Assembly: GCA_948567375.1 (NCBI GenBank)
Contig: OX419758.1
Coordinates: forward strand, 6,887,001 to 6,951,000
Origin: Lunularia cruciata
Lineage: Eukaryota > Streptophyta > Marchantiopsida > Lunulariales > Lunulariaceae
Length of the DNA: 64,000 nt
Direction: 5' to 3'
Under the pieces are notes generated by a model, which searched no databases, had not been told where the DNA came from, and saw only the letters and a list, made by a program, of their open reading frames with translations. This document shows, piece after piece, positions 1 through 10,361 of the stretch. Numbering within the stretch: the first letter of the stretch is position 1; every line of letters begins with the position of its first letter. The position numbers and the translations under genes are program-made.

Positions 1-520
1 CTCAAACACTGGAGTTCTAGTGATAGTAGTTAGAGTTATTTCAACAGTTTCTCAAAGACTACTTTCTGACAATCAGATTTTGTGTTTGGGGTATTGACTT
101 CACGGTAGAGCCCACCGTCACTTTGCACCATTTGCACCATCAAGTGTGCCATCAGCGGGACCGTTAGAGTTCAGACCTAGCTCAAGTCTAGAAGGTATAC
201 TTTCGAAGTGCAACTCCAAAGAGCTGACTTCTCTGATGTTGAGCCTTTGAGTTCTTGGTTATGGTGGATAGAAGCCGGCAAGCATCACCTGGATTCTCTT
301 AGCTAGAGTGGGTGTGGTTTGACTGTAATCAGTGCCTAGTTGTTGGCAGTTTATAGAGTGATAGATCAAGTACTGATATGAGTTGAGTTGAGTTGAGTTG
401 AGAGTGGTAAACAATCTGATTATTGTGACACTTTAGAGTCTATGTATGACTCATGTGTGAGTTGTGCTTCTATAGTGTATGATGTTGAGAGCGATATATG
501 TTGTGTAGCAATGTAGCAAG
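1..520 (+). repeat. Unclassified dispersed repeat H, copy 1 (cut by window edge)
   Basis: The stretch matches, by eye, the reverse complement of about 31090-31520 along most of its length, and part of 31540-31630. At 424-513 it reads as 30 open codons with the pattern C-D-T-L-x3-YD...SCASIVYD...D-I-C-C-V-A-M. The same frame, without gaps, is kept in the minus-strand copy at 31540-31630 (CGTL...MYD...SCASIMYD). I do not recognise the protein or the element. It may be internal sequence of an LTR retrotransposon, because both locations lie next to such elements. No start or end of the repeat can be defined here. Confidence 0.55.
379..402. repeat. GAGTT pentanucleotide microsatellite
   Basis: Four to five tandem copies of GAGTT/TGAGT lie inside repeat H copy 1. 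They are absent from the matching part of the 31-kb copy. Confidence 0.8.
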
Positions 521-654
521 GCTTCAAGGCATAGAGCTGTGGGCTATGAGAGGCAACAAAGGCCAGAAGAGCCAGCAAGCTAGCGTGAGGCTAGCTAGTT
601 TAGAGTAGATCTTGGTCATTGGTTGGCAAAATCTACATATCCTGCTAGATTGTG

Positions 655-730
655 TGCAATAGGGTTTGACCCCTAGATCTCTTGTTCCTAGACTGGTACC
701 CTAGCCAACTGGTCCACCCTCACTTGTTGT
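655..730 (-). repeat. tRNA-derived SINE-like fragment
   Basis: On the minus strand an A-box-like segment, TGGACCAGTTGGCTAGGG (about 717-700), is followed after a tRNA-like distance by a B-box-like GGTCAAACCC (671-662). This is the internal RNA polymerase III promoter arrangement of tRNA genes and tRNA-derived SINEs. The acceptor stem does not pair, so it is not a functional tRNA. The downstream SINE body cannot be delimited from one copy. Confidence 0.5.
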
Positions 731-875
731 CCTACTGACTCTACCACTTTTATCTATACATTTGTAGCTTTGGCTAAGAGAGACAGTTTGATCCCATTCT
801 TGGTGATCTTGGTAACTTAGTACTTAGATACTAGCTTCTCTTATGTCAAATGCCAAATGGTGGCAGAGTCAGTCA

Positions 876-1565
876 TGTGAGCCGGCCTGTCTCTCACTCA
901 TGATGAACCTCTGATGGCTATTATGGTAGCGCACCATGGACTAAGAAGGCAAGGAACCCCAACTCCATCATACTCCTCCAAGGCTAACACTCCAAGACTC
1001 AAGAAATTGCTCACTAGAGAACTCAATGAGAGAGAGATAGTTGCAAATGAAAGGATGATGAGTACCTCCTCACCCCTTGTTTATATACTTGTGAAATAAT
1101 TACGTACCAAAGTTACTAATTATCGTAGTAACTCAAGTTACTAGACTAAAAGTCAAGTAAAGTCAAAAAGTAGAAAGGAATATCCATTCACATGGGCATA
1201 TTCCCCTAAGCAGGTGGTCTTATCTTGACCCAACCACTAAGTCAAGGATTCCTTCACATGGGCTATCCTTGGACTAAAGAAGAATCCAAAACAAAAAGGC
1301 TTGCGGGCCCAAGAGTTCTCAATTCTTTCCTCAAAGCCAAACACCTAGGAATAATACCAAGTCAACACACTAAATTCCAAAATAGTGGTGCTCATCTTTT
1401 CTACTTCCTCTAAAGTAAAGTCCCCTCTATCTTAGCTATGACTAACTTTAGCTAACCATGACTAATATAGAACCATCCTTTATCTATATAAATAATATCT
1501 CTTAAGTACTTGTAATACCAAGCTAAATATCACAATACCACACACATGCACAAATGGGTATTACA
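876..1565 (-). repeat. 3' LTR of element A'
   Basis: This 690-bp LTR starts (minus strand) TGTAATACCCATTTGTGC and ends CCGGCTCACA, so it has TG...CA ends. It matches the LTR of element A (10362-11045). A TATA-like TATATAAAC lies on the minus strand at about 1090-1078. Confidence 0.9.
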
Positions 1566-1610
1566 TTTACCCCCGGACTAAATTTTCACTTTGTCCTCAA
1601 AGTGAAGGTC
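1566..1610 (-). other. Polypurine tract and adjacent hairpin of A'
   Basis: Directly upstream of the 3' LTR the minus strand reads CCGGGGGTAAA, the expected polypurine primer site for plus-strand DNA synthesis. Next to it, at 1587-1604, CACTTTG and CAAAGTG form a 7-bp stem with a 4-nt loop. Element A has a slightly changed version at about 17430-17472. Confidence 0.65.
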
Positions 1611-2506
1611 TCTCTACCTTCTATAGTACATCTTCAACTTATCATGGTTAATCCTATCAAAGTGTCTTCCTCCCAACTCCTTGAGATCATAGGTGTAATT
1701 GCCCCACACCTTCTCCACTATGAAAGGTCCAAAGTACTTAGGCAAAAACTTCTTTTGCACTCTCTTGAATTGAATAGAATCAAACAACACTACTCAATCA
1801 CCTTCTTTGATAATGAATCAGTAACTACCACAATGTACTGATTGTTCCTTGGGGTTCTATTGAGAGGACCTACAAAATCAATTCCCCACTTCTCAAAAGG
1901 TCCTAGCAATGGAATTGATCTAAGTGGTAGAGTGGATGTAGACTTTCTAGCAAAAGCTTGACAAACATGACAAGTTTTGCAATAATCAAGATAATCCTTG
2001 AAAATCCCTCTCCAATAGTAACTTGCATCTAGAATCTTGAAAGCAGTCACCTTTCCTGCAAAGTGTCCTCCACATACTAAACCTTCATGAAACTCCTTTA
2101 TGAGTAGGATAGACTCTTCCTTACCCACTGCTCTTCAAAGTAGACCATCTGCTCCTTGGTGAAAAAGAATATCCGCCACCATTGTGTAAGGTCTAGATCT
2201 TGCTGCAAGGGCCTTCCTTTCCCTAGCATGCATCCCTTTTGGATAGTTACCTTTTGTCACAAAATTCACAATCTCCTTGTACTCCATTGGAATCTCTTGA
2301 GTGACTGACATTGTCATGAGCTCCTCATCTGGGAAGGAATCATCCACTGGCTCATCTCCATCATGATCATAGGCTCTAGATAACAAATCAGCATTTGCAT
2401 GTTTCTTTCCTGGCCTATCCTCAATGGTGTAGTCATACTCAGACAAGAGTATCATCCACCTTGCTAGTCTCCCTTCAACATTAGGCTTGTTGAAAATGTA
2501 CTTCAA
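1605..2506 (-). pseudogene. Integrase of element A' (internally deleted)
   Basis: The fragment begins in the RNase H-integrase linker (KKHANADLLSRAYD). It continues through the H2C2 zinc-binding region (HEGLVCGGH followed by CKTCHVC, about 2105-1960) and the first part of the catalytic core (WGIDFVGPL). Just after IVVVTDSLS (about 1805) it jumps to the C-terminal KRVQKKFLPKYFGPF. Compared with element A, roughly 595 bp are missing, including the catalytic core beyond the first Asp. A frameshift lies near 2130. The C-terminus is a GPF-type module without a chromodomain. Confidence 0.85.
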
Positions 2507-3944
2507 AGCTAGTGATCCGTGATAATGGTGGCTTTCCCTCCAATCAAGTAGTGTCTAAACTTCTTGAGACCAAAGATCATTGCCAACCCTTCTCTCTCCA
2601 TGACAAAGTAGTTCTTCTCCGCTGAAACCATCTGCCTACTAGCATAAGCTATTGGATGATCATGCCCATCTTGGTCTAATTGACTAAGAGTGCATCCTAT
2701 AGCTACATTAGAAGCATTAGTGTAGAGGATGAAAGGCTTACTCCAATCAGGTTTAGCAAGAATTGGAGCTACAACAAGGGATTGCTTGAGCTCCTCAAAA
2801 GCTTTGAGAGCCTCCTTGTCCTCCAAAATCACCATGTAATCTACACCCTTCTTCATGTAGATAGTCAATGCATAAGACTTGTTGGAAAATGAGAAGATGA
2901 ACCTCCTATAGTATCCAACCATCCCCAAGAATTGGCATAACTTTGCCAAGCTTGAAGGGAATGGAAGGTCTGAGATTTTCCTCACCTTCTTAGGATCAAC
3001 TGCTATTCCATCCTTGGAGATGATGTGCCCCAAAAGTAGACCTTCTTCACATCCAAAAATGCACTTCTCTGGGTTGAGTAATGCATTTGCCTCATCCAAG
3101 CATTGCAAGACCTTGATTAGGTGCTCAAAGTGCTCCTCCTTGCTCCCATAGACACAAAAGTCATCAGTGAAGTCTCTCACAAATTTCCTAATGAAAGGTT
3201 CAAATACCTTGTTCATGAACAGTTGGAATGTAGCTGGAGCATTGCAAAGCCCAAAGGTATGACCTTGAAAGCATAAGTTCCCCAAGGTGTGGTGAATGTG
3301 GTGAGTTTTTGATGCTTTGGTGCAATCTTGATTTGGTTATATCCACTATAACCATCTCCAAAACTGTTCCTCTCATGACCTGCAACCTCCTCCAAGATCT
3401 CATCAATGAATGGCAATGGGTAGTAGTCCTTCTTGGTAACAGATTTGAGCTTCTTGTAATCTACACATACCCGAAGCTTGCCATTCTTCTTCTTCACAAT
3501 GACAATTAGAGACACCCATTTTGAATTCTCTACCTCAAAGATAAATCCAGCCTCCTTGAGCTTATCAATCTCCTCCTTCACAACCAAAGATATTGGTGGG
3601 CTAATGCGATGTTGTTTTTGGCGGATTGGTCTTGCATGTGACTCCACCTCTATCTTGTGCTCCTCCAAGGTGACTTCCTTCAAATCCTTGTAACTAAAAG
3701 CAAAAACATGGATGAACTTGCGGAAAATCTCCTCAAATCTCACCTTCTCCTTAGTAACATTTGGGCCATACTTGAGGGTAGCTAACCTTCTCTCTACCTC
3801 CTCAAGTGTCAATGGTGATTTATCTGGGTCCTTCAAAACCTCTGGCTTAGGTGTAAAATCCATAGCACACAAAGGATACATATCTAAATCAGATTCAGAT
3901 TCATCCTCCTCTGTAGAAGTCTCCTCTTCCATGCTTGTGTCCAC
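2507..3944 (-). pseudogene. Reverse transcriptase-RNase H of element A'
   Basis: RT would copy the element RNA and RNase H would degrade the hybrid. The N-terminal part (3944-3213) contains KEEIDKLKEAGFI, VCVDYKKL and the DGYSGYNQIKIAPKHQ block. After a frameshift near 3250 the second part (3285-2509) carries the catalytic FTDDFCVYG, LLLGHIISKDGI, FLGMVGYYRRFI and the RNase H segments FILYTNAS and AYASRQM...YFVMEREGLA. The first RNase H Asp appears as Asn (YTNAS, where element A has YTDAF). The frame is broken, so it is a pseudogene although the motifs are mostly readable. Confidence 0.9.
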
Positions 3945-3974
3945 ACCTGAAGCTCCTTCTTCAGAATTTGATTC

Positions 3975-4533
3975 TCAATAATCAGAAGATGGTGTATCCG
4001 AATGTGAAGTGTTGGTGGTGTAAGTCACAAGAACTGTGACTCTATGGTTTGATGACCCAATCCTCAAGAACCCTTTGTGCCATCGATCAATTATGTGTGT
4101 TGCTCTCAACCATGGCCTCCCAAGAAGTAAGTCATAGCTTGAATCCTTCAAGACTTGGAAAGTCATGAGATTTTGAACTCCCATAACTGAAACTACCACC
4201 TTATCCATCACCCCTACTGGTCAAACTTGTTGCTTGTTTTCCATGCTCACCACAAATGTTGAAGGTCTTGAGGGTATCATACCCAACTTCTTCATCAACC
4301 TTTCTGACATGGCATTTTATTGTTGATCCTCCATCAACCAATGCATCCTTGATGTTGTGACCATTCACTCTCACATCAATCTTGGAGGCATATTCACAAG
4401 CCTCCCATGGTGTTGGCTTGGCATCCACCACCCCCATTGATACTGGAGCTTTTGCCTTCTTCTTCTTCTTGCTCCTTGTAGAACTCAAACCACCTCTAAG
4501 CTCCTTTCTCAAGGTAGGGTTCAAAGTAATCAA
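3975..4533 (-). pseudogene. Aspartic protease region of element A'
   Basis: The minus-strand frames 4533-4201 and 4211-3975 correspond to the retropepsin region. VNGHNIKDALVDGGS places the active-site aspartate in DGGS, and YDLLLGRPWL is the conserved C-terminal protease motif. The frame shifts near 4310-4200, where element A reads without a break (DGGSAVNAMSERLMKKLG). The protease would process the Gag-Pol polyprotein. Confidence 0.8.
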
Positions 4534-4590
4534 TTAGCCCACTTTGATGTTAGCCTTATGACTACCAACATCCTCCAACACATTCTAGTT

Positions 4591-5837
4591 CTATTGTTGC
4601 TTTGAAATCAAGAAATCCTCCATCTCCAACTTCTTCCTTGGAGTCTTTGTTGTTGATGGTGTTGAGGTGCGAGTGCTCCTAGTAGACATAGGAGTATCCT
4701 TGCTTGGAGTAAATCCTTGAGAAGAGTGAACATCCTCTGCAAAATGAGCTCTCTTCTTCTCTTGTGCCAAGAGCTCAAAATTAAGACTCTTGGAGTGTGA
4801 GCACTCTCTCTTCTCATACTTGCTCTCCACCACATCTATGGATGCTATCCCCTTACCTCTATTGGGATTAGGAGCCACTTGGGTTTCACTACCACCCTCT
4901 TTCCCTCTATTGGCTCTCTCATAACCCCTTCCTCCATGGTAAGTGGAATTTGGGCAATTCCTTTGGATATGGCCTCTTCCTTGACAACCAAAACAATTTC
5001 TATCATTGAAATTGTTGGCTGGTTGGCCTCCTCTAAATGGATTGTTTCCATAACTCCTAGGCCCTCTCCCTACATTTTTATCCACCTCTCTCTTCTCCCA
5101 TAGTTGCACCACATTGATCTTGAGATCCGCAAGTTGTTCTGTGATGGTATGAAGTGGATCTTTTGGTGGAGGTGCAAGAATTGGAGCAACTACTACTTGT
5201 GGTGCAACCCTTGCCACCAAAGTATTAGAAGTTCCACCATACTTGTAGCCTTGAGGAGGATGCACAACCTCCTTCACCACCAAATCACTCTCATCCCCTT
5301 CCAAACTCTCCTTCATACAAAATGTGATCTTGATAGCTTCAACCTTGGAAGAAGGTTTCTCATATCTCACCTTGCTTCTAAGTTGTGGTCTCAACCCTCC
5401 CACAAAATTCTTGGTGAGCATGGCCCCTATGCCAATCATAGTAGTCTCCACATCATCTCCACCCTTCCTCAACACTATGCAAAATCTAGACTCTAACTTT
5501 TCCACTCTTTCCATATAGACTCTCACTTTCTTTCCATCTCCTTGCTTGAGAACTGTAACCTCACTCATCAATCTCTCATAACACTCATCACAAAGAAATT
5601 TCTCAATGAGTACTGAAGTCAAAGTCTCCCAAGACTCCTCTTCTCCATCTCTCCTCTCTCTCTTTTGGTATTCTAACTCATAGCATGTAAGTGCTGCATC
5701 CTCAAAGAAATCTGGTAATAATGAGACCCACTCATTCTTCCTCCTCTCATTTTTCCTATGCAAGCTTTCTTGAAGTCTCTCACAAAGACCTCCATATCTT
5801 CTCCATTGTTGCCAAAGAAAACCGGAAGTTTCCCCAT
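4591..5837 (-). pseudogene. Gag of element A'
   Basis: The conserved start is the ATG at 5837 (MGKLPVFFG...). A frameshift near 5765 separates it from the long open part 5763-4591 (390 codons). The open part has the capsid-like region (EEESWETLTSVLIEKF, GLRPQLRSKVRYEKPSSKVE), a CCHC zinc knuckle (CFGCQGRGHIQRNC, about 4990-4948) and a Ser/Thr-rich tail. It is collinear with the gag of element A (from 12606). Gag would package the RNA. The length of about 400 residues to the knuckle region is normal for plant gypsy elements. Confidence 0.85.
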
Positions 5838-6077
5838 CTTAACCCCTCACTATATTTCTTTTCTCTCAATTTGTTTTTGTTTTTCTCTTTTCTTTTCTCT
5901 CACTCTATTACTTATAGAGTATATACATGACTAACACCATCTGAGAATAATCCACTCTAGGGAACACAAAAGGTTCAGGTTGCTCCAAGATTTCTATAGC
6001 AACATCAAATCCTAGAGTGCATATTAATCTAACTCTCATGGATAGTTTATCCATAAGTTGAAAGATTATCTCCATCA

Positions 6078-6440
6078 CTAATCTTGAGAACTAACTGATG
6101 AAGGTGGTAGTATTTCTGTAGCTATACTAAGACTCTCTCCAAGATCCTTCACCAAAGTCTCCAAAAGTGCTTTTACTCCACTACACCCATGTCCTTTTGG
6201 AAGTCCTTCCACTCCACAAACCTCACACAACTCCTTGGTCTTAGATCTTCTCCCTCCCAATCTTGGTGAAGAAGATCCAACATGCAAACCTAAGTCAAAT
6301 AAGCCTCTCCTTTCCCTCAATCTCTTGCTCTCAAAGGTCAATGGACATGAACTTACCTTATTCCCTTCTCTCTACATAGAAAGCACTTAGACTCACTCTT
6401 TCTTCCAAGTGGTGTAGGTTTTTGGATCCTCTCAACACTC
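6078..6440 (-). pseudogene. Pre-gag leader ORF with Cys/His clusters (A' copy)
   Basis: Between primer binding site and gag, A' keeps a reading frame homologous to 11904-12374 of element A. The second Cys/His cluster (CEVCGVEGLPKGHGC) and the acidic/leucine-rich tail ending PPSSVSSQD are intact. The first cluster (CFLC...) is hit by a one-base deletion, and the N-terminal part is missing because about 350 bp present in A (11637-11988) are absent here. The function is unknown. Extra ORFs upstream of gag are known in some Tat-clade elements such as Ogre, but I see no evidence of homology to those. Confidence 0.55.
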
Positions 6441-6854
6441 TCTTCAAATTCTATTGTAAACTCTCTAAAAACCACCCCCTCACTTATAAAACTCATAACT
6501 CCTTGTGCAAGAACAATCTCTCTCTAATTTTTGTAGAAGCAGGTAGGATAAAATACACTGAATTTTCTTGGAAATTTTTCAAGACAATTCACTAAAAGTT
6601 GAAGAAATGGCAAATTGTGTACAATTTTCCAAAGAGCATGCAATTGCGGGAGCACTTTACGCTATCAATTTTCAAAAATTCTAGCCAAGTGTGCATAATA
6701 GCTCTCAAAATAATTTCAAGTGTTATAACTGAAAGATAACCCAAGCTACCATGTGTAGAAATTTCAAGTCCAGATCTCAAACTTGAGATTTTGCCCAAAA
6801 TCACCTTAATCCCCAAAATCTACAATCCACGTCACACAATCTCTCCAATTCCTC

Positions 6855-7061
6855 TCATGTATACAAGATGTACAAAATCACCTCAAAGACATCATAATGA
6901 ACTACAAGGTATACAAATGGATCTTGGTTCTCTAACATAAGTTCAGCCCTCTCCTCTCCTAATGTTCTCTCCAAGTGAGCTCTTATAGTCTCCTTCTGCC
7001 TAATGTAGAATTGGACACGGAATATTATCTTGCCTTCCAGAGAAGTCACAGTTACGGAACC
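6855..7061 (-). other. Short leader ORF just after the PBS (A' copy)
   Basis: A frame of about 60-70 codons runs from near the primer binding site to a TGA/TAA-type end. It contains RAHLERTLGEERAELMLEN and VVHYDVFEVILYILYT. The same frame and stop are retained in element A (11087-11257) with few amino-acid changes. It could be a conserved small leader peptide or simply recent common ancestry of the two copies. Confidence 0.4.
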
Positions 7062-7062
7062 A
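7047..7062 (-). other. Primer binding site of A'
   Basis: The minus strand reads TGGTTCCGTAACTGTG five bases inside the 5' LTR. The position is right for a tRNA primer site. The sequence resembles, with changes, the TGGCGCCGTTGCC-type site of Athila elements. Element A has TGGTTCCGTTGCC. Confidence 0.6.
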
Positions 7063-7066
7063 AAAA

Positions 7067-7400
7067 TGTGAGCCGGCCTGTCTCTCACTCATGATGAACC
7101 TCTGATGGCTATTATGGTAGCGCACCATGGACTAAGAAGACAAGGAACCCCAACTCCATCATACTCCTCCAAGGCTAACACTCCAAGACTCAAGACATTA
7201 CTCACTAGAGAACTCAATGAGAGAGAGATAGTTGCAAATGAAAAGACGATGAGTACCTCCTCACCCCTTGTTTATATAATTGTGAAATAGTTATATACCA
7301 AAGTTACTAATTATCGTAGTAACTCAAGTTATTAGACTAAAAGTAAAGTAAAGTCAAAAAGTAGAAAGGAATATCCATTCACATGGGCATATTTCCCTAG
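7067..7400 (-). repeat. Truncated 5' LTR of element A'
   Basis: It matches 876-1209 of the 3' LTR nearly base for base (CCGGCCTGTCTCTCACTCAT...). It stops abruptly after GGGCATATTTCCCTAG at 7400, where chromovirus D RT sequence begins. The U3 part and the outer end of the LTR are missing. Confidence 0.9.
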
Positions 7401-8435
7401 ATATCCCTTGCTCCAAATTGATGACTTGCTTGATTAATTGAGTGGAGCACAATATGTCTCCAAGATGGATCTCAGAAGTGGCTATTGGTAGATTTACATT
7501 CATAAGGAAGATGTACAAAAGACTACCTTTTGCACAAGGTATGGGCATTTTGAATGGAGAGTTTTACCTTTTGGATTCATGAATGCTCCAAAACTCTTCA
7601 TTGACCAAATGCATTGGGTGTTAAATGAACTATTGGATTGGTACATGGTGGTGTTCTTGGATGATATTTTAATCCATAATAAGATAGAAGTAGAGCATCA
7701 TGTACAAGAAGTCCTAAGATAACTACATCAATAGAAGTTTTATTGCAAGTAGTCAAAGTGTGTCTTTTGGCAAAAAGAAGTTACCTTCTTGGGTCATAAG
7801 ATCTCATCACAATGGATCAAGATGGAAGAGGAGAAAATCAAGGCAATTATTGCTTCACCAACCCCAAAGGATGTTATAGAAGTGCGGGCATTTTAAAGGT
7901 TGGCAAGTTTTTACCGACAATTCATCTAGTATTATACTCATGTGGCTGCACCATTGACCGACCTCTTGGGGAAGCCCTTGAGATTTTAGTGGACCACCAA
8001 GTGAAAAAAATATTCCAATAGTTGAAACATCTGGTGTCTACAAGATCCATTCTTCAACCACATGATTCTTAACTACTTTGTGTGGTTGATTTTGATGCTT
8101 CTAAGTTTACCATTGGAACTATATTGCAATAGGAATTTTCAAATGGGTTATATGCCATTAGTGTTGCTCTAACTAAACATTGCAAAAAGAAATTACTCTA
8201 CTTGAGATCAAAAACAACTAGCAATGGTATATGTCACCAAGGTATGGAGGCATTATCTCTTGGAGAAACGAGTGATCATGCAAACCAATCACAAACCCTT
8301 GTTGTAGACATTACATTTGGAGCACATGAAGATTCAGCATCATTGATGGGAGGAGCAACTATAGTTGTTTGACATCAAACTTGAGTATAAACCTGGTAGG
8401 TTCTATATCATCCTCAATGCCCTATCACGATGACT
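7401..8435 (+). pseudogene. D reverse transcriptase and RNase H (N-terminally truncated)
   Basis: Reading begins at YPLLQIDDLLD. It continues through MDLRSGYW, TTFCTRYGHFEWRVLPFGF, the catalytic VVFLDDIL (about 7650-7675), KCVFWQKEVTFLGH, and RNase H segments (VDFDASKF). In-frame TAG stops occur at W*IYI, HQ*KF, FQ*LK and LQ*EF, where the family is expected to have Gln. This indicates C-to-T decay rather than random breakage. Confidence 0.8.
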
Positions 8436-9309
8436 TGATTTGAAGTATCTTCTTCTCATCACGGTGGCAATTATAATAGTGTTAGTCAACTCAAAAGTCC
8501 AAAGTGAGTTTAGGACAACTTTACAACAAGACTCCTTCTTTCTGATAGTACAAGGTCATCTTGTAGCACATGACAAGGAATACAACACTTTCTCCTTCAA
8601 GGAAGGCCTTCTTTTCTATGAGAATTGGATCTATGTTCCAGCCAAGGATAATCTATGACTTGTTTGCCTTCAAGAAACCCATGACTTATCAATCATTGGT
8701 CATGTAGGTGTAGACAAGACCTTGGGTACTCAACAATGCCAATGGTGGTGGCCCAACATGGCATGAGATATTCATAAGTTTATCCAATCTTGTGAGAGCT
8801 ACCAATGCTACAAGGCTAGCAACCAAAAACTACGTGAACTCCTTCAACAACTTCCTATTCCATCTACTTGATGGGAACATGTGAGCTAGATCTCATCATT
8901 TCCTTGCCCAAGAAAAAACAATGGCACATAGCAATCATAGTGTTTGTTGATAAGTTGAGTAAGCAAATCCATTTGGAACCAACTTTTGATATAATGGATA
9001 CTCCAACATTGGCCTAGATCTACTTTGATAATGTCTTCAAGCATCATGAGATACCTTGCATACTCATCTTTGATCATGATCCTTGATTCAAAAACATATT
9101 TTGGCAAACACTCTTCCAAACTACCTGGCACCAAGCTTGCTTTGTCCATGGCCTATCATCCTCAAATTGATAAGAAAACCAAACATGCAAATCACACCTT
9201 GGAGGATATATTTTGTGCCTTTGTCAATGTTCACCATACCAACTAGGATGAATCTCTTGCAATTGCTGAATTTGCCTACAATAATTCCAAACATGCAAGC
9301 ATTGGATTT
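8436..9309 (+). pseudogene. D integrase N-terminal and core region
   Basis: The frame holds the zinc-binding region (HDLSIIGHVGVDKTLG, WWWPNM, then CESYQCYKAS with C-x4-C). Next are the core pieces DKLSKQIHLEPT, MAYHPQIDKKTKHANHTLED (the usual QTDGQTE segment, degraded) and FVNVHHTN...AEFAYNNSKHASIGF. It ends at 9309, where the LTR of element B starts. Several frameshifts and stops are present. The remainder is at 18771-19424. Confidence 0.8.
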
Positions 9310-9379
9310 TGTAACAATATGGAGTTTAGCGATGAAGTTAGTTAGGCTTACAAAGTAACATATAAGACAAATTAGCCTA

Positions 9380-9610
9380 GAATATTCTGGAAGTATCTAG
9401 GAAGCTTCTTAGGAAGCTTCTTGGCTAGCTTAGCTTGCACCTCAAGTAAGTAGCTTCTAGAAGGAAGCTCTTAGAAGCTTCCAACTAGCTTAGCTTGCAT
9501 GCCAAGTAGGCGACTTATAGAAGGAAACTTCTTGAGAAGCTTCCTAGTTAACTTGGCTTGCACTCAAAGAAAGCGGCTTGAGGAAGCTTCTTGAGAAGCT
9601 TCCCAAGGGC
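9380..9610 (+). promoter_or_regulatory. Heat-shock-element-like array in B 5' LTR
   Basis: HSF trimers bind alternating nGAAn/nTTCn units. At 9380-9392 the sequence GAATATTCTGGAA is a perfect three-unit element. Pairs GAAGCTTC follow at 9401-9408 and 9413-9420. TTCTAGAAGGAAGC...TAGAAGCTTC spans 9455-9481, and GAAACTTC and GAGAAGCTTC recur to about 9603. The array repeats with a period of about 60 bp and ends about 20-40 bp before the TATA box. Binding and heat induction are inference. Confidence 0.55.
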
Positions 9611-9623
9611 CTTGTATGCTACC

Positions 9624-9631
9624 TATAAATA
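9624..9631 (+). promoter_or_regulatory. TATA box of B 5' LTR
   Basis: TATAAATA lies about 105 bp before the LTR end and just downstream of the HSE-like array. The same octamer is at the matching place in the 3' LTR (18660-18667) and, in minus orientation, in the LTR of element E (about 26498-26491). Confidence 0.65.
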
Positions 9632-9736
9632 CCAAAGCCAAAGCTCATGCTATGCATTTGGAGTTTTCCCATATTCAAGTGTCTCAATGTGAGTTTCCAT
9701 TCTCCTATTTCTCTCCTTGGTCTCGGTCTTTTACAT

Positions 9737-9748
9737 TGGTATCAAAGC
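9737..9748 (+). other. Primer binding site of B (initiator tRNA-Met)
   Basis: TGGTATCAAAGC follows the LTR after one base. The usual plant site complementary to initiator tRNA-Met is TGGTATCAGAGC, so there is one mismatch. Confidence 0.8.
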
Positions 9749-10005
9749 AGGAATGGGATGGATGGAATTTATGGACCACCAAATCTACTTCCGCCAAACC
9801 ATTGGGATTTCATGTCCAAATATTACCCAAGCACCGCTTCACACAATTCATCACCTCATGCTTTGGGTAGGATTTTCTACATATGGTCATCGTGTCTAAG
9901 GAACCCTTGATACTTCCGATTGTCACTTATGGAGAAAGGTGTACATGTTGTATCTATATGTTAATCAATTAGATAAATTGGGAGTAGTAGGATAGAGTAG
10001 TAGCT

Positions 10006-10361
10006 ATGGCGGCAATATCGGATATTATCCTTGCAATGTAGCAACAAATCAAGCACCTCACTCAATTGTTGGATGAACAAGACTAACAACAATGAGAACA
10101 CATAGAGAGAGCACCAGTCCAAGATGGAGAAGATCATATTTGATTTCCAAAACCTAAGGTGTTTGATGGGAAGAATCTTCAGAGCACAATGGATAATTTT
10201 ATGTTTGATTGCAAATGTTACTTCGAAGCCACCAATCTTCAAGATGAACAAAAAAAGATTCTCTTGGCTTCTAGTCAATCGGATGGTGTGGCAAAACTTT
10301 TTTGGTGATTCCGAGTAGAGCAAGCTGAATGACAGATTGTTGCACCAATCTTGATATGGAC
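10006..10361 (+). pseudogene. Gag N-terminus of chromovirus B
   Basis: From the ATG at 10006 (MAAISDII...) the frame runs, with several TAG/TGA stops, through FPKPKVFDGKN and CKCYFEATNLQDEQKKIL, an arrangement typical of the Gag of chromodomain gypsy elements. It is cut by the insertion of element A at 10362. The C-terminal gag with the zinc knuckle is absent. Confidence 0.7.

Larger units (their letters stand above)
876..7400 (-). mobile_element. Ty3/gypsy LTR retrotransposon A' (Athila/Tat-like), 5' LTR truncated
   Basis: On the minus strand the order is truncated 5' LTR (7400-7067), primer binding site, two leader reading frames, gag with a CCHC knuckle, protease, reverse transcriptase, RNase H, integrase, polypurine tract and complete 3' LTR (1565-876). 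The RT has F-x-DD (FTDDFCVYG) and the AGH...DGYSGYNQI block typical of the Athila/Tat side of plant gypsy elements. No chromodomain is seen. It is a sister copy of element A at 10362-17696, nearly collinear and very similar. Gag, RT and integrase carry frameshifts or stops and integrase has an internal deletion, so it cannot move on its own. The left flank is AGTCA (871-875). Its partner duplication is lost because the 5' LTR is cut at 7400. Confidence 0.9.
9310..9735 (+). repeat. 5' LTR of chromovirus B
   Basis: The LTR is 426 bp with TG...CA ends. It contains three tandem units of about 60 bp starting near 9425, 9485 and 9544 (each with CTAG/CTAGTTAAC...GCTTGCA), a heat-shock-element-like array and a TATA box at 9624. 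Confidence 0.9.

Noticed and set aside
660-728. Functional tRNA gene on minus
   Set aside because: A and B boxes are present but no pairing acceptor or anticodon stem. SINE-like.
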